Shown: in pieces, positions 50,734 through 59,389 of the stretch
Position numbering within the stretch: the first letter of the stretch is position 1
Layout: each line of letters starts with the position of its first letter
Assembly (NCBI GenBank): GCA_013361975.1
Contig: JABFXB010000019.1
Span: 73,731-134,505 of the forward strand
Length of the DNA: 60,775 nt
Direction: 5' to 3'
From: Dermatophilaceae bacterium
GTDB taxonomy: Bacteria; Actinomycetota; Actinomycetes; Actinomycetales; Dermatophilaceae
Translations under genes and position numbers: made by a program
Notes under the pieces: model-generated
What the model was told of the DNA's origin: nothing
Databases searched by the model: none
Seen by the model: only the letters and a program-made list of their open reading frames with translations

Positions 50734-51425
50734 GTGTCCGCAAGGTCGGAGACTGCTCGCGAGGTTCAGGGTCACCTCCGGGGCTGGGCTGGTCGCGGGT
50801 GGATGCCCGCTTCGCCGTGACGGCATCGGCGTTCGGCGCTGCCTGGGCGCTCGGCGTCAGCCGTCGCGTCCGTCGAAGGCTGCGCCATGTCGCCAAGGTG
50901 GTCGGCGGGAGGCGGGAGCTGCGGGCCTGGAACGGGTCGCTGGACCGTGACGGTGCCGGCCGAGATGGGCGGCAAACGTTCACGGCGACCCCGGTCGAGG
51001 ACCAGCCTGTCGGCGATCCGGTCCGCAGCCCGGTGCCTTCGGACGCCGACCTGTGGCCTGGAGAGCTGCCCTTCACGGCCTGGAGGCAGCACGAAGCGGG
51101 GATCCTCGACCTTCGAGTCTTCGACCAGGATCAGTGGTGGGTGGACCGGAATCAGACCCCGCACATGCTGACCGACATGAGCGCCCTGTACGTGGAGCGC
51201 GTCATCGACATGCTCGAGTCTCTTGCCGAGTACTACTACCTGATGACGGTGCGCCGCGACCTTCTGCAGCGTATCGGCGACGAGATGCTTGGTCGTCTCT
51301 CTACAGACAACGTGGCCGAGTCTGCGGGGGCGACGCCGTTGCGAGATCTAACGCCTCAGGCCTGGCTTGAAGGGTCACCGCTCATGCGTGCGCTGCGCCG
51401 CCGGCTGTCCGGCCCGGGGGGCTAG
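50730..51425 (+). CDS. unknown element protein, family A (copy 2)
   Basis: 231 aa. N-terminal region with a possible membrane-proximal helix (VTASAFGAAWALGVSRRV), then LDLRVFDQDQWWVDRN, VERVIDMLESLAEYYYLMTVRRD, and the tail WLEGSPLMRALRRRL. These match the 45222-45791 protein in order. Coupled to the family B gene upstream. Role unknown. Confidence 0.72.
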   Translation: MSVRKVGDCSRGSGSPPGLGWSRVDARFAVTASAFGAAWALGVSRRVRRRLRHVAKVVGGRRELRAWNGSLDRDGAGRDGRQTFTATPVEDQPVGDPVRSPVPSDADLWPGELPFTAWRQHEAGILDLRVFDQDQWWVDRNQTPHMLTDMSALYVERVIDMLESLAEYYYLMTVRRDLLQRIGDEMLGRLSTDNVAESAGATPLRDLTPQAWLEGSPLMRALRRRLSGPGG

Positions 51426-51601
51426 GCTCCCGGGCCGTGCGCGGCGCGCCGACATCGTCGCAGAGACGGTGGTGTGCGGGTACGCACGCGTGGCACGCCC
51501 CTTCACGCGCCCGGGAAGCCTACGCGTACTCGGATCAGACCTGCTCGTCGGGAGCGCCAATCGCCTCTGCGAGACGCCACGGCGAGGTCCTCGGCGCCCC
51601 G

Positions 51602-51940
51602 TCAGGAACTGGTGGGCCGGCTGGGGCGTGGTGAACGGGGGAGTGTGGGCGGCTGGCTGGGCCACAAGGTGACGCTGAGTGCCTGTTCGAGCTTGGCGAG
51701 CGTCACCATGTCCGGCCATGTGTTGCCGGCCAGGATGTCGTAGAGCGTGCTGCGCTCAATGCCGGCCGACTGTGCAACGTGTGAGCGCACCTGGCCCTCG
51801 AGCGCCTCATCGAGGGCCCGGGCGATCTGGACGGCGTATGCGACCACCTCGGGGGCGTCCGCTTTGAAGTCGCCGTCGGGCCATTCCCCATCCGCCAGCC
51901 AGTCGCTGGGTGACCCCGGTGGGCCCGATCGGCGCGGCAT
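51602..51940 (-). CDS. Xre-family HTH regulator
   Basis: 112 aa. Acidic N-terminus, then HTH: VRSHVAQSAGIERSTLYDILAGNTWPDMVTLAKLEQAL, the canonical Cro/C1 pattern. Such proteins control element or plasmid functions. It lies between the family A copy 2 and the recombinase operon. Confidence 0.82.
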   Translation of the reverse strand: MPRRSGPPGSPSDWLADGEWPDGDFKADAPEVVAYAVQIARALDEALEGQVRSHVAQSAGIERSTLYDILAGNTWPDMVTLAKLEQALSVTLWPSQPPTLPRSPRPSRPTSS

Positions 51941-52120
51941 GGTGGTGATCGTACGCGCACGGCCGCTCGTGTCTGCTGATCGCTCGGTCGGTTGGCGGTT
52001 CGGCCCGGACGCCTCCTTGCGCGACTCGACATGTCGCGCACCGTGCGCCTCGGTGGATGAGGAGGTGAGCGTTGCTCATCACATGCACACACCCGAGTGA
52101 GTAGGAAAGAGCACCTTGCT

Positions 52121-52144
52121 AAGTGTAGGTAAAAACCTACACTT
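52121..52144 (+). promoter_or_regulatory. perfect 24-bp palindrome and leaderless-type promoter (box 4)
   Basis: AAGTGTAGGT-AAAA-ACCTACACTT: perfect 10-bp arms. TACACT (52138-52143) is 6 nt before ATG 52150. It heads the recombinase operon. The sequence is a symmetrical version of boxes 1-3. Confidence 0.8.
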
Positions 52145-52149
52145 GGGAG

Positions 52150-52341
52150 ATGCAGGACTCGCCTCGAGCAACAGTGCGCCCCGTCAGCACAAGCCGATCC
52201 TTCGGCCAGCTGGTCGCCCGGTCCTGGGCCCTCCTCGCTTCACCGTCGACCCATCAGAAGCCGGCCGCCCGGCCGGCACGACCGAGGAAGAACCATGACA
52301 ACGACAACCGCCAACCGCGCACACCAGGCCGCGTTCGCTAG
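52150..52341 (+). CDS. possible leaderless upstream ORF before the recombinase
   Basis: 63 codons from ATG 52150 to 52341, overlapping the recombinase start (52295) by 47 nt in another frame. The peptide (MQDSPRATVRPVSTSRSF...) has no family. It is proposed only because of its start distance from TACACT; it may act as a translated leader or be non-coding. Confidence 0.3.
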   Translation: MQDSPRATVRPVSTSRSFGQLVARSWALLASPSTHQKPAARPARPRKNHDNDNRQPRTPGRVR

Positions 52342-53785
52342 CCCGGTCAGCCCCCTCGCATTCCGAGCAACGGCCCTCGTCGTCGTCCGCGAGTCCGACG
52401 AGCACCAAGTCGTCTTCTTCGACGGAATGCGCGAGCAGACATACCAGATGATCCACATCCCCGAGATCGACGCGGTCCGCGCTCTCGGCCTCAGCCCGAT
52501 GTACGCCAAGGACACCATCGACGTCACGACACACGAGCCGGACGGACGCGCCCGAGTCGTCACCATCAAAATCGAGCGCATCCAAGAGGGGGCCACCAAG
52601 GCCCTGCTGTTCGAGTTCGGCGGCTACTGGCACCTGTGGTCCATGGCGTCCGCCACCCGCCTGAGCGACTCCCGCGAGAACGAGTTCACGACGATCCTGA
52701 CGGACACCATCCGACGTCTGTGCCCCCACACGATCTACGTCGCAAACATCGGCCGCCTCGTCCGCTCGACCAGCCAGCAGGCCAAGATCCAGGACGCCCT
52801 CATCGACCGTGTCGACCGGATCGTCACCAAGCAGGTCGAGTTCAAGTTCGACGGCGCCAACCGCCCCTTCGGCCTCATGATGTTCATGATGATGGCGATC
52901 TCAGCCTCCATGGAACGAGACTGGATCGTGCAGCGCACCGCAGCCGGACGCGTCGCCCAGTGGCGGCGAGACGCATGGCCCTTCGGCGCGGAGGCCGTCC
53001 CCTACGGGTACCGCTTCGGCAAGGGGCGCCGGGTCGTCATCGACCCGGAACAGCGCGAGCTCATCCGCAACATGCTGAACATCCTCGCCATGGAGCTGCC
53101 GCCCGCCGAGCGCGTCCGCCGCCTCGGCGAAGCCGGGCTGATGAGCAAGAAGGTCATCAAGCGCTTCGGCCAGCGCGTCTCCGTGGACGGGCTCTCCCGA
53201 CCCGAAGTGCTCGTCGGGCGCCTCTACGCACTGACCCCGGTCTGGACCCGGGGCGAGTTCCTCCACCGGACCACGAACCCGTTCCATGACGCCCAAGAAG
53301 TCGCCGGCGTTCCCGTCATGCGCGCCTCTGCCGATGACCCGGGCGAGCTGCAGTTGCTCTACCGGCTCGACCTGCCCGACGGGGGCTGGGCCGACGAGGA
53401 GGTCCTGCGCATGGTGGAGGAGCAGGCCGTGCTCAACCATGCCAGTGTCGCGGCCGGGCGCTCAGCGCGCCGCCCGCTGTCCGTCCACGTCCGTACCGCC
53501 AGCGGGGCGCCGCACCTGCACGAGGACCTGTTCGGCAACTCGCACCTGCACGGCAAGGACGTCGCGACGAAGCGGCGCCGGGCCGGCGCCTACGCCAAGC
53601 GTCTCGTCGCCGCCCTGGGCGGACGCAGCTGGGGCGATGACGCCTACCGCTACGAGATGCGCGTCCACGGCGATCACTACAACGTGCTCCGTTGGCCGAC
53701 GGGCACCCTGCCCCAAGGCAGCACGCACATCGGGTCGGCCGTGCCGCTGTCCCTGCGCAGCCAGTCCCGCGCCGAGGAGCGATGA
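52295..53785 (+). CDS. serine recombinase-like protein (resolvase plus recombinase domain)
   Basis: 496 aa from ATG 52295 with GAGGAAGA upstream. Near the N-terminus VVVRESDEHQ has R-x-S-x3-Q spacing like the catalytic RVSTDEQ, but the following sequence is unusual. IYVANIGRLVRSTSQQAKIQDAL corresponds to the DRLSR region with Gly in place of Asp. SASMERDWIVQRTAAGRVAQWRRDAWPFGAEAVPYGYRFGKG matches the resolvase E-helix and Recombinase domain. The Zn ribbon and coiled coil of normal large recombinases are missing; the next gene seems to carry them. Confidence 0.78.
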   Translation: MTTTTANRAHQAAFASPVSPLAFRATALVVVRESDEHQVVFFDGMREQTYQMIHIPEIDAVRALGLSPMYAKDTIDVTTHEPDGRARVVTIKIERIQEGATKALLFEFGGYWHLWSMASATRLSDSRENEFTTILTDTIRRLCPHTIYVANIGRLVRSTSQQAKIQDALIDRVDRIVTKQVEFKFDGANRPFGLMMFMMMAISASMERDWIVQRTAAGRVAQWRRDAWPFGAEAVPYGYRFGKGRRVVIDPEQRELIRNMLNILAMELPPAERVRRLGEAGLMSKKVIKRFGQRVSVDGLSRPEVLVGRLYALTPVWTRGEFLHRTTNPFHDAQEVAGVPVMRASADDPGELQLLYRLDLPDGGWADEEVLRMVEEQAVLNHASVAAGRSARRPLSVHVRTASGAPHLHEDLFGNSHLHGKDVATKRRRAGAYAKRLVAALGGRSWGDDAYRYEMRVHGDHYNVLRWPTGTLPQGSTHIGSAVPLSLRSQSRAEER

Positions 53786-55458
53786 TGACCGCCAGCCGGC
53801 TGGCCGCACCGACCGCCCTTGAGCCCGTGCTCCTCCCGGCGTCATCCGTCCGGAGCCGAAGAGTGCACGCGGGCGGCGGCGCAGAAGGTGGATCAGGCGG
53901 GGAGAATGAAGATGCCCCGCTGCCCACGGTCCACTCCGGCACCAAGGTCGCCTCGTTCACGAAGAAGTCGCTCATGACGGGCATGCTGCAGGCGCTCATC
54001 AGCGCGTGCCGCTCGGGCGTGCCCCTCAGCATCCTGCAGGGCACCGTCGAGGCCAACCCGGCTGGGACGAGCCTCTACTCCACACCGGCCCACCATCGGG
54101 CCGAGCTGCTCCGGCTCCAGCTCGCCGACGCCGAACGCCGCATCAAGGTGGCCGTCCACATGGTCATGTCCGCCATGAATGAGGGGCAGCTGGCCGAGTA
54201 CCGGGATCAGGAGAACCAGGCGCGTGAGGACGCCGAGCACGTGCAGCAGCAGCTCGCGTCGCTCGAAGCGCACGCCGAGGCGCCGAGCGAGGTTCCCGCG
54301 CAGGTCCCGACCCTGCTGCGCACCCTCGAGCTCGCGTTCCAACAGCTGAACAGCAGCGAGCTCGTGACCCAGGAGCAGTTCCAGGCGCTCAGGACGGTCA
54401 TGCCCCACTTCATCCTGCGTGAGAGCCCAGGTGGCGGATGGGAGGCGGAGGCCAGCCTGCGCCTGCCCACCCCCGAGGGAGCCGTCGTCGAGATCGGTCC
54501 CGTCCGGTGGCCGGTCGGGGGTCGAGCCCGCAGCACGAGCACGCGCGTGTCGGACCGCTCGCGCAACGCCGTTCCGGTCGAGCTGATCCAGGAGGCCGGG
54601 CTCCTCGGCGGGGCCGCGCTGTACTCGCTGCGCGGCAGCCTGCTCGCCGAGACCCCGTGGGTCGTGCTGAACGGGCTGACTGGCCACCCGTTTCCCGAGT
54701 GGGTCGGCCCGCAGTGGCGCGAGAAGCCCCTCGTCGATTGGCTCACCCGCACGTACCGTTCGCCGGACCTGATCGACCGGCGCTACATCAGGTACAGCGT
54801 GAAACGCCAGTTCCTGCTGCACGCATGCCCCGACGAGGGCGACCTCTGCCTGACCGAGCTCCGACGGCTCGCACCGGTGCGCGACCCGGCCTCATGGACG
54901 ACGCTGGCGCAGACCATCCCACCGGGGCGAGGGGACCGCCGCACGGAGAAGGCGCCGAGCCTGACCGTGTCGCACCTCCCATGTCCAGACGCGCTCGGTG
55001 AACGCGCCCGGCTCGTGCCGCACTTCAGACCTCTTCAGTGCCAGTGCGGCCGGCAGATCCGCTCCGTGGTCCTCGTCCCCGAGGTGCCCCGCGGCCTCGT
55101 GTGCGCATGCGGACGGATGCCCGACGCGAACCAGTACGGCATGCCGGACGACGTCCGGCTCCCAGCGGAGTACGTGCAGGTCCTGACGATGTCCCGGCAG
55201 GCGTGCGAGATGGAACTGCGCTACGAGCTCGACCGGCACCCGTACACGCCCACGCCGCAGGCTCGGGAGATCATGGACCTGCCCATCTGGCGGCCCGGGG
55301 CGGAGCTCACCCTGGCCGATGTGAAGACCGCCTGCCGGCCGCACATGCTGCTGCACATCCTCCACCGGATGCAGGCCTACGGCCTCATCGAACGTCGGCC
55401 GGACACCAGAGACGCCTGGGTGGTGCGTGACGAGCCCGAGCCCTTGCGAACCCCGTGA
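53782..55458 (+). CDS. coiled-coil and zinc-ribbon protein coupled to the recombinase
   Basis: 558 aa; starts at ATG 53782 (or 53785), inside the recombinase stop, with GAGGAG upstream. A helical region at ~105-185 (RIKVAVHMVMSAMNEGQLAEYRDQ...EDAEHVQQQLASLE) forms a coiled coil. Residues ~415-440 have a CQC...CAC zinc-ribbon pattern. The C-terminus is a winged-helix-like segment (LTLADVKTACRPHMLLHILHRMQAYGLIERR). Together with the upstream gene it resembles the two halves of a large serine recombinase divided between two proteins. Confidence 0.65.
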   Translation: MMTASRLAAPTALEPVLLPASSVRSRRVHAGGGAEGGSGGENEDAPLPTVHSGTKVASFTKKSLMTGMLQALISACRSGVPLSILQGTVEANPAGTSLYSTPAHHRAELLRLQLADAERRIKVAVHMVMSAMNEGQLAEYRDQENQAREDAEHVQQQLASLEAHAEAPSEVPAQVPTLLRTLELAFQQLNSSELVTQEQFQALRTVMPHFILRESPGGGWEAEASLRLPTPEGAVVEIGPVRWPVGGRARSTSTRVSDRSRNAVPVELIQEAGLLGGAALYSLRGSLLAETPWVVLNGLTGHPFPEWVGPQWREKPLVDWLTRTYRSPDLIDRRYIRYSVKRQFLLHACPDEGDLCLTELRRLAPVRDPASWTTLAQTIPPGRGDRRTEKAPSLTVSHLPCPDALGERARLVPHFRPLQCQCGRQIRSVVLVPEVPRGLVCACGRMPDANQYGMPDDVRLPAEYVQVLTMSRQACEMELRYELDRHPYTPTPQAREIMDLPIWRPGAELTLADVKTACRPHMLLHILHRMQAYGLIERRPDTRDAWVVRDEPEPLRTP

Positions 55459-55763
55459 CTCTGCGAGACGGCACGTCGCGCCACCACGGCCTCGTCACCC
55501 GGGCCGCGAACTGACCCTCGGCCGCCGGCAGGGGCAGGGGACCCCCTGCGTCCCTGCCGGCGGCCGCGACGGTGCCGCTCGATGGTGCGGGTCCCGCTGC
55601 GAGACAACGACACTGCGACGTCGCCGCTAGGGCGTCCAGCCGTCCAGCGGGTTCTCCCGGAGTCGGCCGAAGGGATGTCGCTGACCGGACACCGAGGACG
55701 GGGCAGAGGCCCCAGCGGCTGAACCCTCATGACAGGTCGTCGCCGGTCTGCACGGTCTCCTGC
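55459..55763 (+). other. short gap after the recombinase operon
   Basis: About 305 bp with no convincing gene; only low-complexity shadow frames. No hairpin or repeat stood out. Confidence 0.5.
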
Positions 55764-55991
55764 ATGACCACACCGCAGAGCACACCCACACGGCAGGGAC
55801 GAACACGAGAGAACCACGAGCAGGACGTGACCCGCGAGCTCACACCGCAGGCGAGAGACGACGTGCACGTGTACCGCTGCCCCGAGCTGGCAGATCGGCT
55901 TGCCGAATGGTCGAACCGCACGTCGCCCGCCACGCCCGACCCCGCCGTCGACCTCACCGTGACGTGGGTGCGGATCGCCCCCAGGCACTGA
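55764..55991 (+). CDS. small hypothetical protein
   Basis: 75 aa from ATG 55764, or ~54 aa from GTG 55827. The end is more protein-like than the start: VHVYRCPELADRLAEWSNR...DLTVTWVRIAPRH. No family recognised. It may be a small regulator of the element. Confidence 0.4.
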   Translation: MTTPQSTPTRQGRTRENHEQDVTRELTPQARDDVHVYRCPELADRLAEWSNRTSPATPDPAVDLTVTWVRIAPRH

Positions 55992-56264
55992 CGTCGCCAG
56001 AGCCGCGGAGACCCCACCCCGGGGCGGCCGGGTCCAGGCGGCCAACGCACAGCTTGCCGGACATCGGCGCTGACACACCACAGCGCCGGCAGGGGCGGAA
56101 GATCTCACCTGAGACGCCGCAGGTCTGACCAACCGCGTCGCGGCGTCCGGGGGCGGCGCCAACGTGCGAAGAACGGCTGACTCTTGGGCCGACGCACAGC
56201 GCCGTCACCCGGCACCGGCATTCGTGCCTGCCGACAGCGCACGAGCCGTAGGCCCCCACTGCGG

Positions 56265-56735
56265 TTACGGGTTCCCGGGTGACGCGGACGACCCGGGTGA
56301 CCCGGGCGGACGCGGGCGGACCAGGTCCGGGCCGCACGGGAGGGCAGCCCCGGCGTCTCTCACGAGCTGAGCCACTCGCGCCTTGGACAGGCCGCTGGCC
56401 CGGGCAATCCGGTCGTACGACCAGCCTTCGTCGCGCAGGGTGCTCAGGGCCCGGAGGCGAACGTCGGCGACCCGCTCGAGCTCGCCGAGCAGAACGGCGA
56501 AGAAGTCACCCACCTGTCGTGTCACGGTCAGGGGGTCGCCGCTCGACGCGAGGTGCGCAGCCTCCATCTGGACGAACTCACGGAGTCGCTCACGGTGGGT
56601 CGCGAGAACCGCTGGCCGGTGACGCGGCTCGCCGGCGGGCGCGTCTGCCGCACGAGCCTCGCGGGAGTCAGCATGCGCGGGACGATCGCATCCGCGGGCA
56701 CTGCCGCGCCTCCCGCCACCCGACAGCTCACCCAT
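56265..56735 (-). CDS. sigma-region-4-like HTH protein (copy 2)
   Basis: 156 aa. The core VTRQVGDFFAVLLGELERVADVRLRALSTLRDEGWSYDRIARASGLSKARVAQLVRDAG matches the 49893-50225 protein nearly along its length, so the two are paralogues. A Pro/Gly/Ser tail follows. The start codon is 1 nt from a GTGTCA-CTG-TGACAC palindrome, suggesting autoregulation. Confidence 0.8.
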   Translation of the reverse strand: MGELSGGGRRGSARGCDRPAHADSREARAADAPAGEPRHRPAVLATHRERLREFVQMEAAHLASSGDPLTVTRQVGDFFAVLLGELERVADVRLRALSTLRDEGWSYDRIARASGLSKARVAQLVRDAGAALPCGPDLVRPRPPGSPGSSASPGNP

Positions 56736-56736
56736 A

Positions 56737-56751
56737 GTGTCACTGTGACAC
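56737..56751. promoter_or_regulatory. GTGTCA-CTG-TGACAC palindrome at the HTH copy 2 start
   Basis: Perfect 6-3-6 palindrome immediately upstream of ATG 56735 (minus). Its position over the likely promoter/start suggests an operator. The sequence differs from the TGTAGAGGTCTACA boxes. Confidence 0.65.
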
Positions 56752-56882
56752 CAAGGTGCCGTTGTTGCGCCGCCGATGGCCGTGATCGCTTCAGTGCCGG
56801 CTCCAACTGCCCGTCGGCCATCAGCCGTCGGCAGCGCCTCACCGCGACGCCGTGAGCCGGGCGACCTTGGCGGCGCACGAGA

Positions 56883-56914
56883 GCATCCGGCGCGCCGAGG
56901 GGCGCGCCGGATGC
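56883..56914. terminator. strong hairpin after the integrase gene
   Basis: GCATCCGGCGCGCC-GAGG-GGCGCGCCGGATGC: perfect 14-bp stem and 4-nt loop, 60 bp after the integrase stop (minus strand). No U tract. It probably ends the xis-int transcript. Confidence 0.88.
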
Positions 56915-56973
56915 GTGGTCCAGCGGGTGGCGACCCTCGGCGGCGGACCCGTCCGGAGGTGTCGCTCGCGGCG

Positions 56974-58320
56974 TCACAGGGCAGCGATGACCGACTCGAG
57001 GTGCTCGCGCCCGCTGCGGTAGTAGCGCTCGTTGACGACGTTCGTGTCCTCCCAGCCGCCCACCGCCGTGAGCTGGCCCGGCTGCAGGTTATGCACGTCG
57101 ACGCAGGTCCGGGCGAAACGATGCCTCATGGAGTGCCACACGAGGTCGAACTGCACGCACTCCCGCGAGACCCTCTCGTAGCGGCGGGTGTCGCTGTTCC
57201 ACTCGTCGCACGTCTCGACCCACGTCTGCGTGGGCCACCCGGCTGCGAGCGCCGCCGGCGTGAAGTACTGCTCATGGAACGGGCTGTGGTGGAACATCCC
57301 GCCCCGCGGCGCCGGGAAGAGCAGAGCCTCCGGGTTGGTCCCGGCGGCCTGTTCGACCCGGGCTTGCTCGCATCGCGCGCGAAGCTCCTTCAGGAGCTTG
57401 TAGCCGGTGATGGAGCGCTTGTGCGCGACGGTGCGGCGGGTCTTCTCACCCTTGGGGAGCTTGCGCCGGTTGTCGCCCTCGCGGACGCTGGCGGAGGCGT
57501 CGATCTGCCAGTTGATCGCGATCACTGCTCCTCGCTTGACGAAGGTGACGTCGTCGGCGGTCAGCTGGAAGAGCTCGCCCCATCGGGGCCCGGCGTCGCA
57601 CGCCAGCTCGACCGCGAGACGTCCCCACGCCGGGAAGATCTTGTCGAACTCCGTCGCCAGCGCCACGACGCGGGCGATGCTCGGAGCGTCCTCGTCCCGG
57701 ATGAAGTTCGGGTTCTCGCTGACATCGCGGGCGCGGCTGGCGCGCTTGGGAGCGGCGGTACCTTTCAGGGCGGGAACGACACGGACTGCTCCGGGGGGCA
57801 GCATCTCGGCCTGCTCTGCAGTGAAGTACTTGTGACGGTGACCCCAGATCAGCAGGCCTCGTAGCGCGGACGTGTTGTGGTCGACGCTGTTTCGGGTGCC
57901 GCCCTGGGAGCGCAGGATGTCAGCAAGGTCGCGGTCCAGCTGCATCGCCTGCACGTGTTCGCGGCCCCGGATCATCCGGTTGAGACGTCGTTGCACCTGG
58001 GTGAGGTGGTTGCCGCTCCACGGGGCGCCTTCTTCGCGCTGGTTCTGGTCGTCGGCGTTGATGTACTCCGTGACGAGGTCTCGCAGGGGCGTGAGCCCGC
58101 GCGGACCCATGGCGCGGGCAAGGCTCGCGTCGATCGGAGCAGCTTTGCTCATCGCGCCGTCAAGCGTCCGGCCGCCGCTCGTGCCACCGCGCCTGCCGTC
58201 CGGCTTGCGCCAGGTGAGTCGGTAGTAGGGGTCGGAGCCTGCGGGCGCGAGGACGCTCACGCGTCCGACGTATGCGACCGGGTCGTTCCTGACCAAGGTG
58301 GTCGTGGTCCGGGCGGTCAT
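56974..58320 (-). CDS. int: tyrosine recombinase / integrase
   Basis: 448 aa. Core-binding domain at ~85-190; catalytic domain with RWGELFQL (first Arg in AGPRWGEL), HSMRHRFART (HxxR box), and VNERYYRSG (nucleophile Tyr). The His/Trp position is LTAVGGWED. Length and order match integrases of actinobacterial integrative elements and phages. It overlaps the xis-like gene by 4 bp. The usual att site would lie next to this gene, but I saw no tRNA or direct repeat. Confidence 0.94.
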   Translation of the reverse strand: MTARTTTTLVRNDPVAYVGRVSVLAPAGSDPYYRLTWRKPDGRRGGTSGGRTLDGAMSKAAPIDASLARAMGPRGLTPLRDLVTEYINADDQNQREEGAPWSGNHLTQVQRRLNRMIRGREHVQAMQLDRDLADILRSQGGTRNSVDHNTSALRGLLIWGHRHKYFTAEQAEMLPPGAVRVVPALKGTAAPKRASRARDVSENPNFIRDEDAPSIARVVALATEFDKIFPAWGRLAVELACDAGPRWGELFQLTADDVTFVKRGAVIAINWQIDASASVREGDNRRKLPKGEKTRRTVAHKRSITGYKLLKELRARCEQARVEQAAGTNPEALLFPAPRGGMFHHSPFHEQYFTPAALAAGWPTQTWVETCDEWNSDTRRYERVSRECVQFDLVWHSMRHRFARTCVDVHNLQPGQLTAVGGWEDTNVVNERYYRSGREHLESVIAAL

Positions 58321-58733
58321 CGCGACACGCTCCTTCCGGCGCGGGGCGAGTAGTCCTTGATGGGGCGGGGCAGCGGCATGCTCTCGACATCGGCCGAAGG
58401 CGTCGCCGGCACGGCCGTCGTGCCGGTCCCGGTGCCGGTGCCGGTGCCGGTGCCGGTCACGGTGTCGCCTTCGGTGTGATGGCCGTTGGCTGGCGTCGAA
58501 GACGCCTCGCCCTGCTGGGTGCGGGTCCGACGAGGCAGGCTGCGGACCCAGTCGAGGATTTCCTGACGGTCCCAGAGGTGGCGTGCCCCGAGGATGAACG
58601 GTGCCGGGAAGGCATCCTGGTAGGTGTACTCGCGGGCGCGGTCGACGCTCACGTGCAGGAGTCGGGCGACATGCTCGATCGTGTAGATCGGGTCGGCGAT
58701 GTCGGGCTGGACGGTGTCATGGGTTGATGTCAT
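58317..58733 (-). CDS. xis: excisionase-like HTH protein
   Basis: 138 aa from ATG 58733. A MerR/AlpA-type HTH: YTIEHVARLLHVSVDRAREYTYQDAFPAPFILGARHLWDRQEILDWVRSLP. The C-terminal half has a (GT)6 dipeptide stretch coded by a tandem CCGGTG hexamer repeat (about 58430-58458). Excisionases direct int toward excision. Coupled to int by ATGA overlap. Confidence 0.85.
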   Translation of the reverse strand: MTSTHDTVQPDIADPIYTIEHVARLLHVSVDRAREYTYQDAFPAPFILGARHLWDRQEILDWVRSLPRRTRTQQGEASSTPANGHHTEGDTVTGTGTGTGTGTGTTAVPATPSADVESMPLPRPIKDYSPRAGRSVSR

Positions 58734-58912
58734 GACTACGTCCGTCCGGACCGGCGGGATGAGCGCAGTCAGGTGCCGAGGCACATCCGTGTGACGTGGG
58801 TCACACTCGCCGGCAACGCCAATCTCATGCGGTGGCTGTCGCGGGTGCGCGCCTAGCGGGGCCCTTGCCGGGGCTTCGAGCGTGTGCGGCGATCGGTTCG
58901 CGCATCCTCAAA

Positions 58913-58928
58913 GTGTAGTGCTCTACAC
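58913..58928. promoter_or_regulatory. GTGTAG-TGCT-CTACAC palindrome upstream of xis (box 5)
   Basis: Same half-sites as boxes 1-4. On the minus strand TACACT (58917-58912) is 6 nt before ATG 58905, which opens a 26-codon ORF (to 58825) ahead of xis; that peptide is probably a leader rather than a gene. The rest of 58734-59233 shows no gene. Confidence 0.65.
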
Positions 58929-59233
58929 ACCAGGTGTGAAGGTTTGAAACGACGCGCCGGGTGGCCGGTGATCGGCTCGGAGCCCCGGGCCTCCGCCGGC
59001 GGAAGGTCGTCGGTCGTCCCTGCCGAGATCGCCACCGACAGGGGCTGCGTCCGGGGGGGGCGTCGATGAGCTGGCCAGAGAACTCGGGGCAGACGTCACA
59101 CCGACTGGCCGGCCCGGATGGCCCGGTCGGGGCGGCATCGACAGTGTCGTTCAGCCGCCCGGCGCCGAATCCTGGTGGGAAGCCGTTCAGCCGTTACGAT
59201 TGTCACCAGAGGCGAACTGGAAGGAGGTGCCGC

Positions 59234-59389
59234 GTGACCAAGCGAGTCGTTTCCAAGGAGGCCGTGAAGCGCGCAGCATCACGGTCCACCAAGTCGTCGG
59301 CAGCGCTCGAGCGGCGTTCTGTTCCCGCGGGCTTCCAGCGTTCCGAACGCGTCTCCCAGTTCCTGGCAGCTCGGTCACCACGCGGCTGA
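59234..59389 (+). CDS. small antitoxin-like protein before Fic
   Basis: 51 aa from GTG 59234 with a perfect AAGGAGG. Basic, Ser/Ala/Arg-rich (MTKRVVSKEAVKRAASRSTK...ALERRSVPAGFQ). Its stop overlaps the fic start (TGATG), the layout of antitoxin-toxin pairs. It lacks a clear [S/T]xxxE[G/N] inhibitory motif; SSAALER is the closest stretch. Function inferred from context. Confidence 0.65.
   Translation: MTKRVVSKEAVKRAASRSTKSSAALERRSVPAGFQRSERVSQFLAARSPRG

Noticed and set aside
58425-58460. CCGGTG hexamer run as a CRISPR-like or regulatory repeat
   Set aside because: It codes the (GT) stretch of the xis protein, without spacers.
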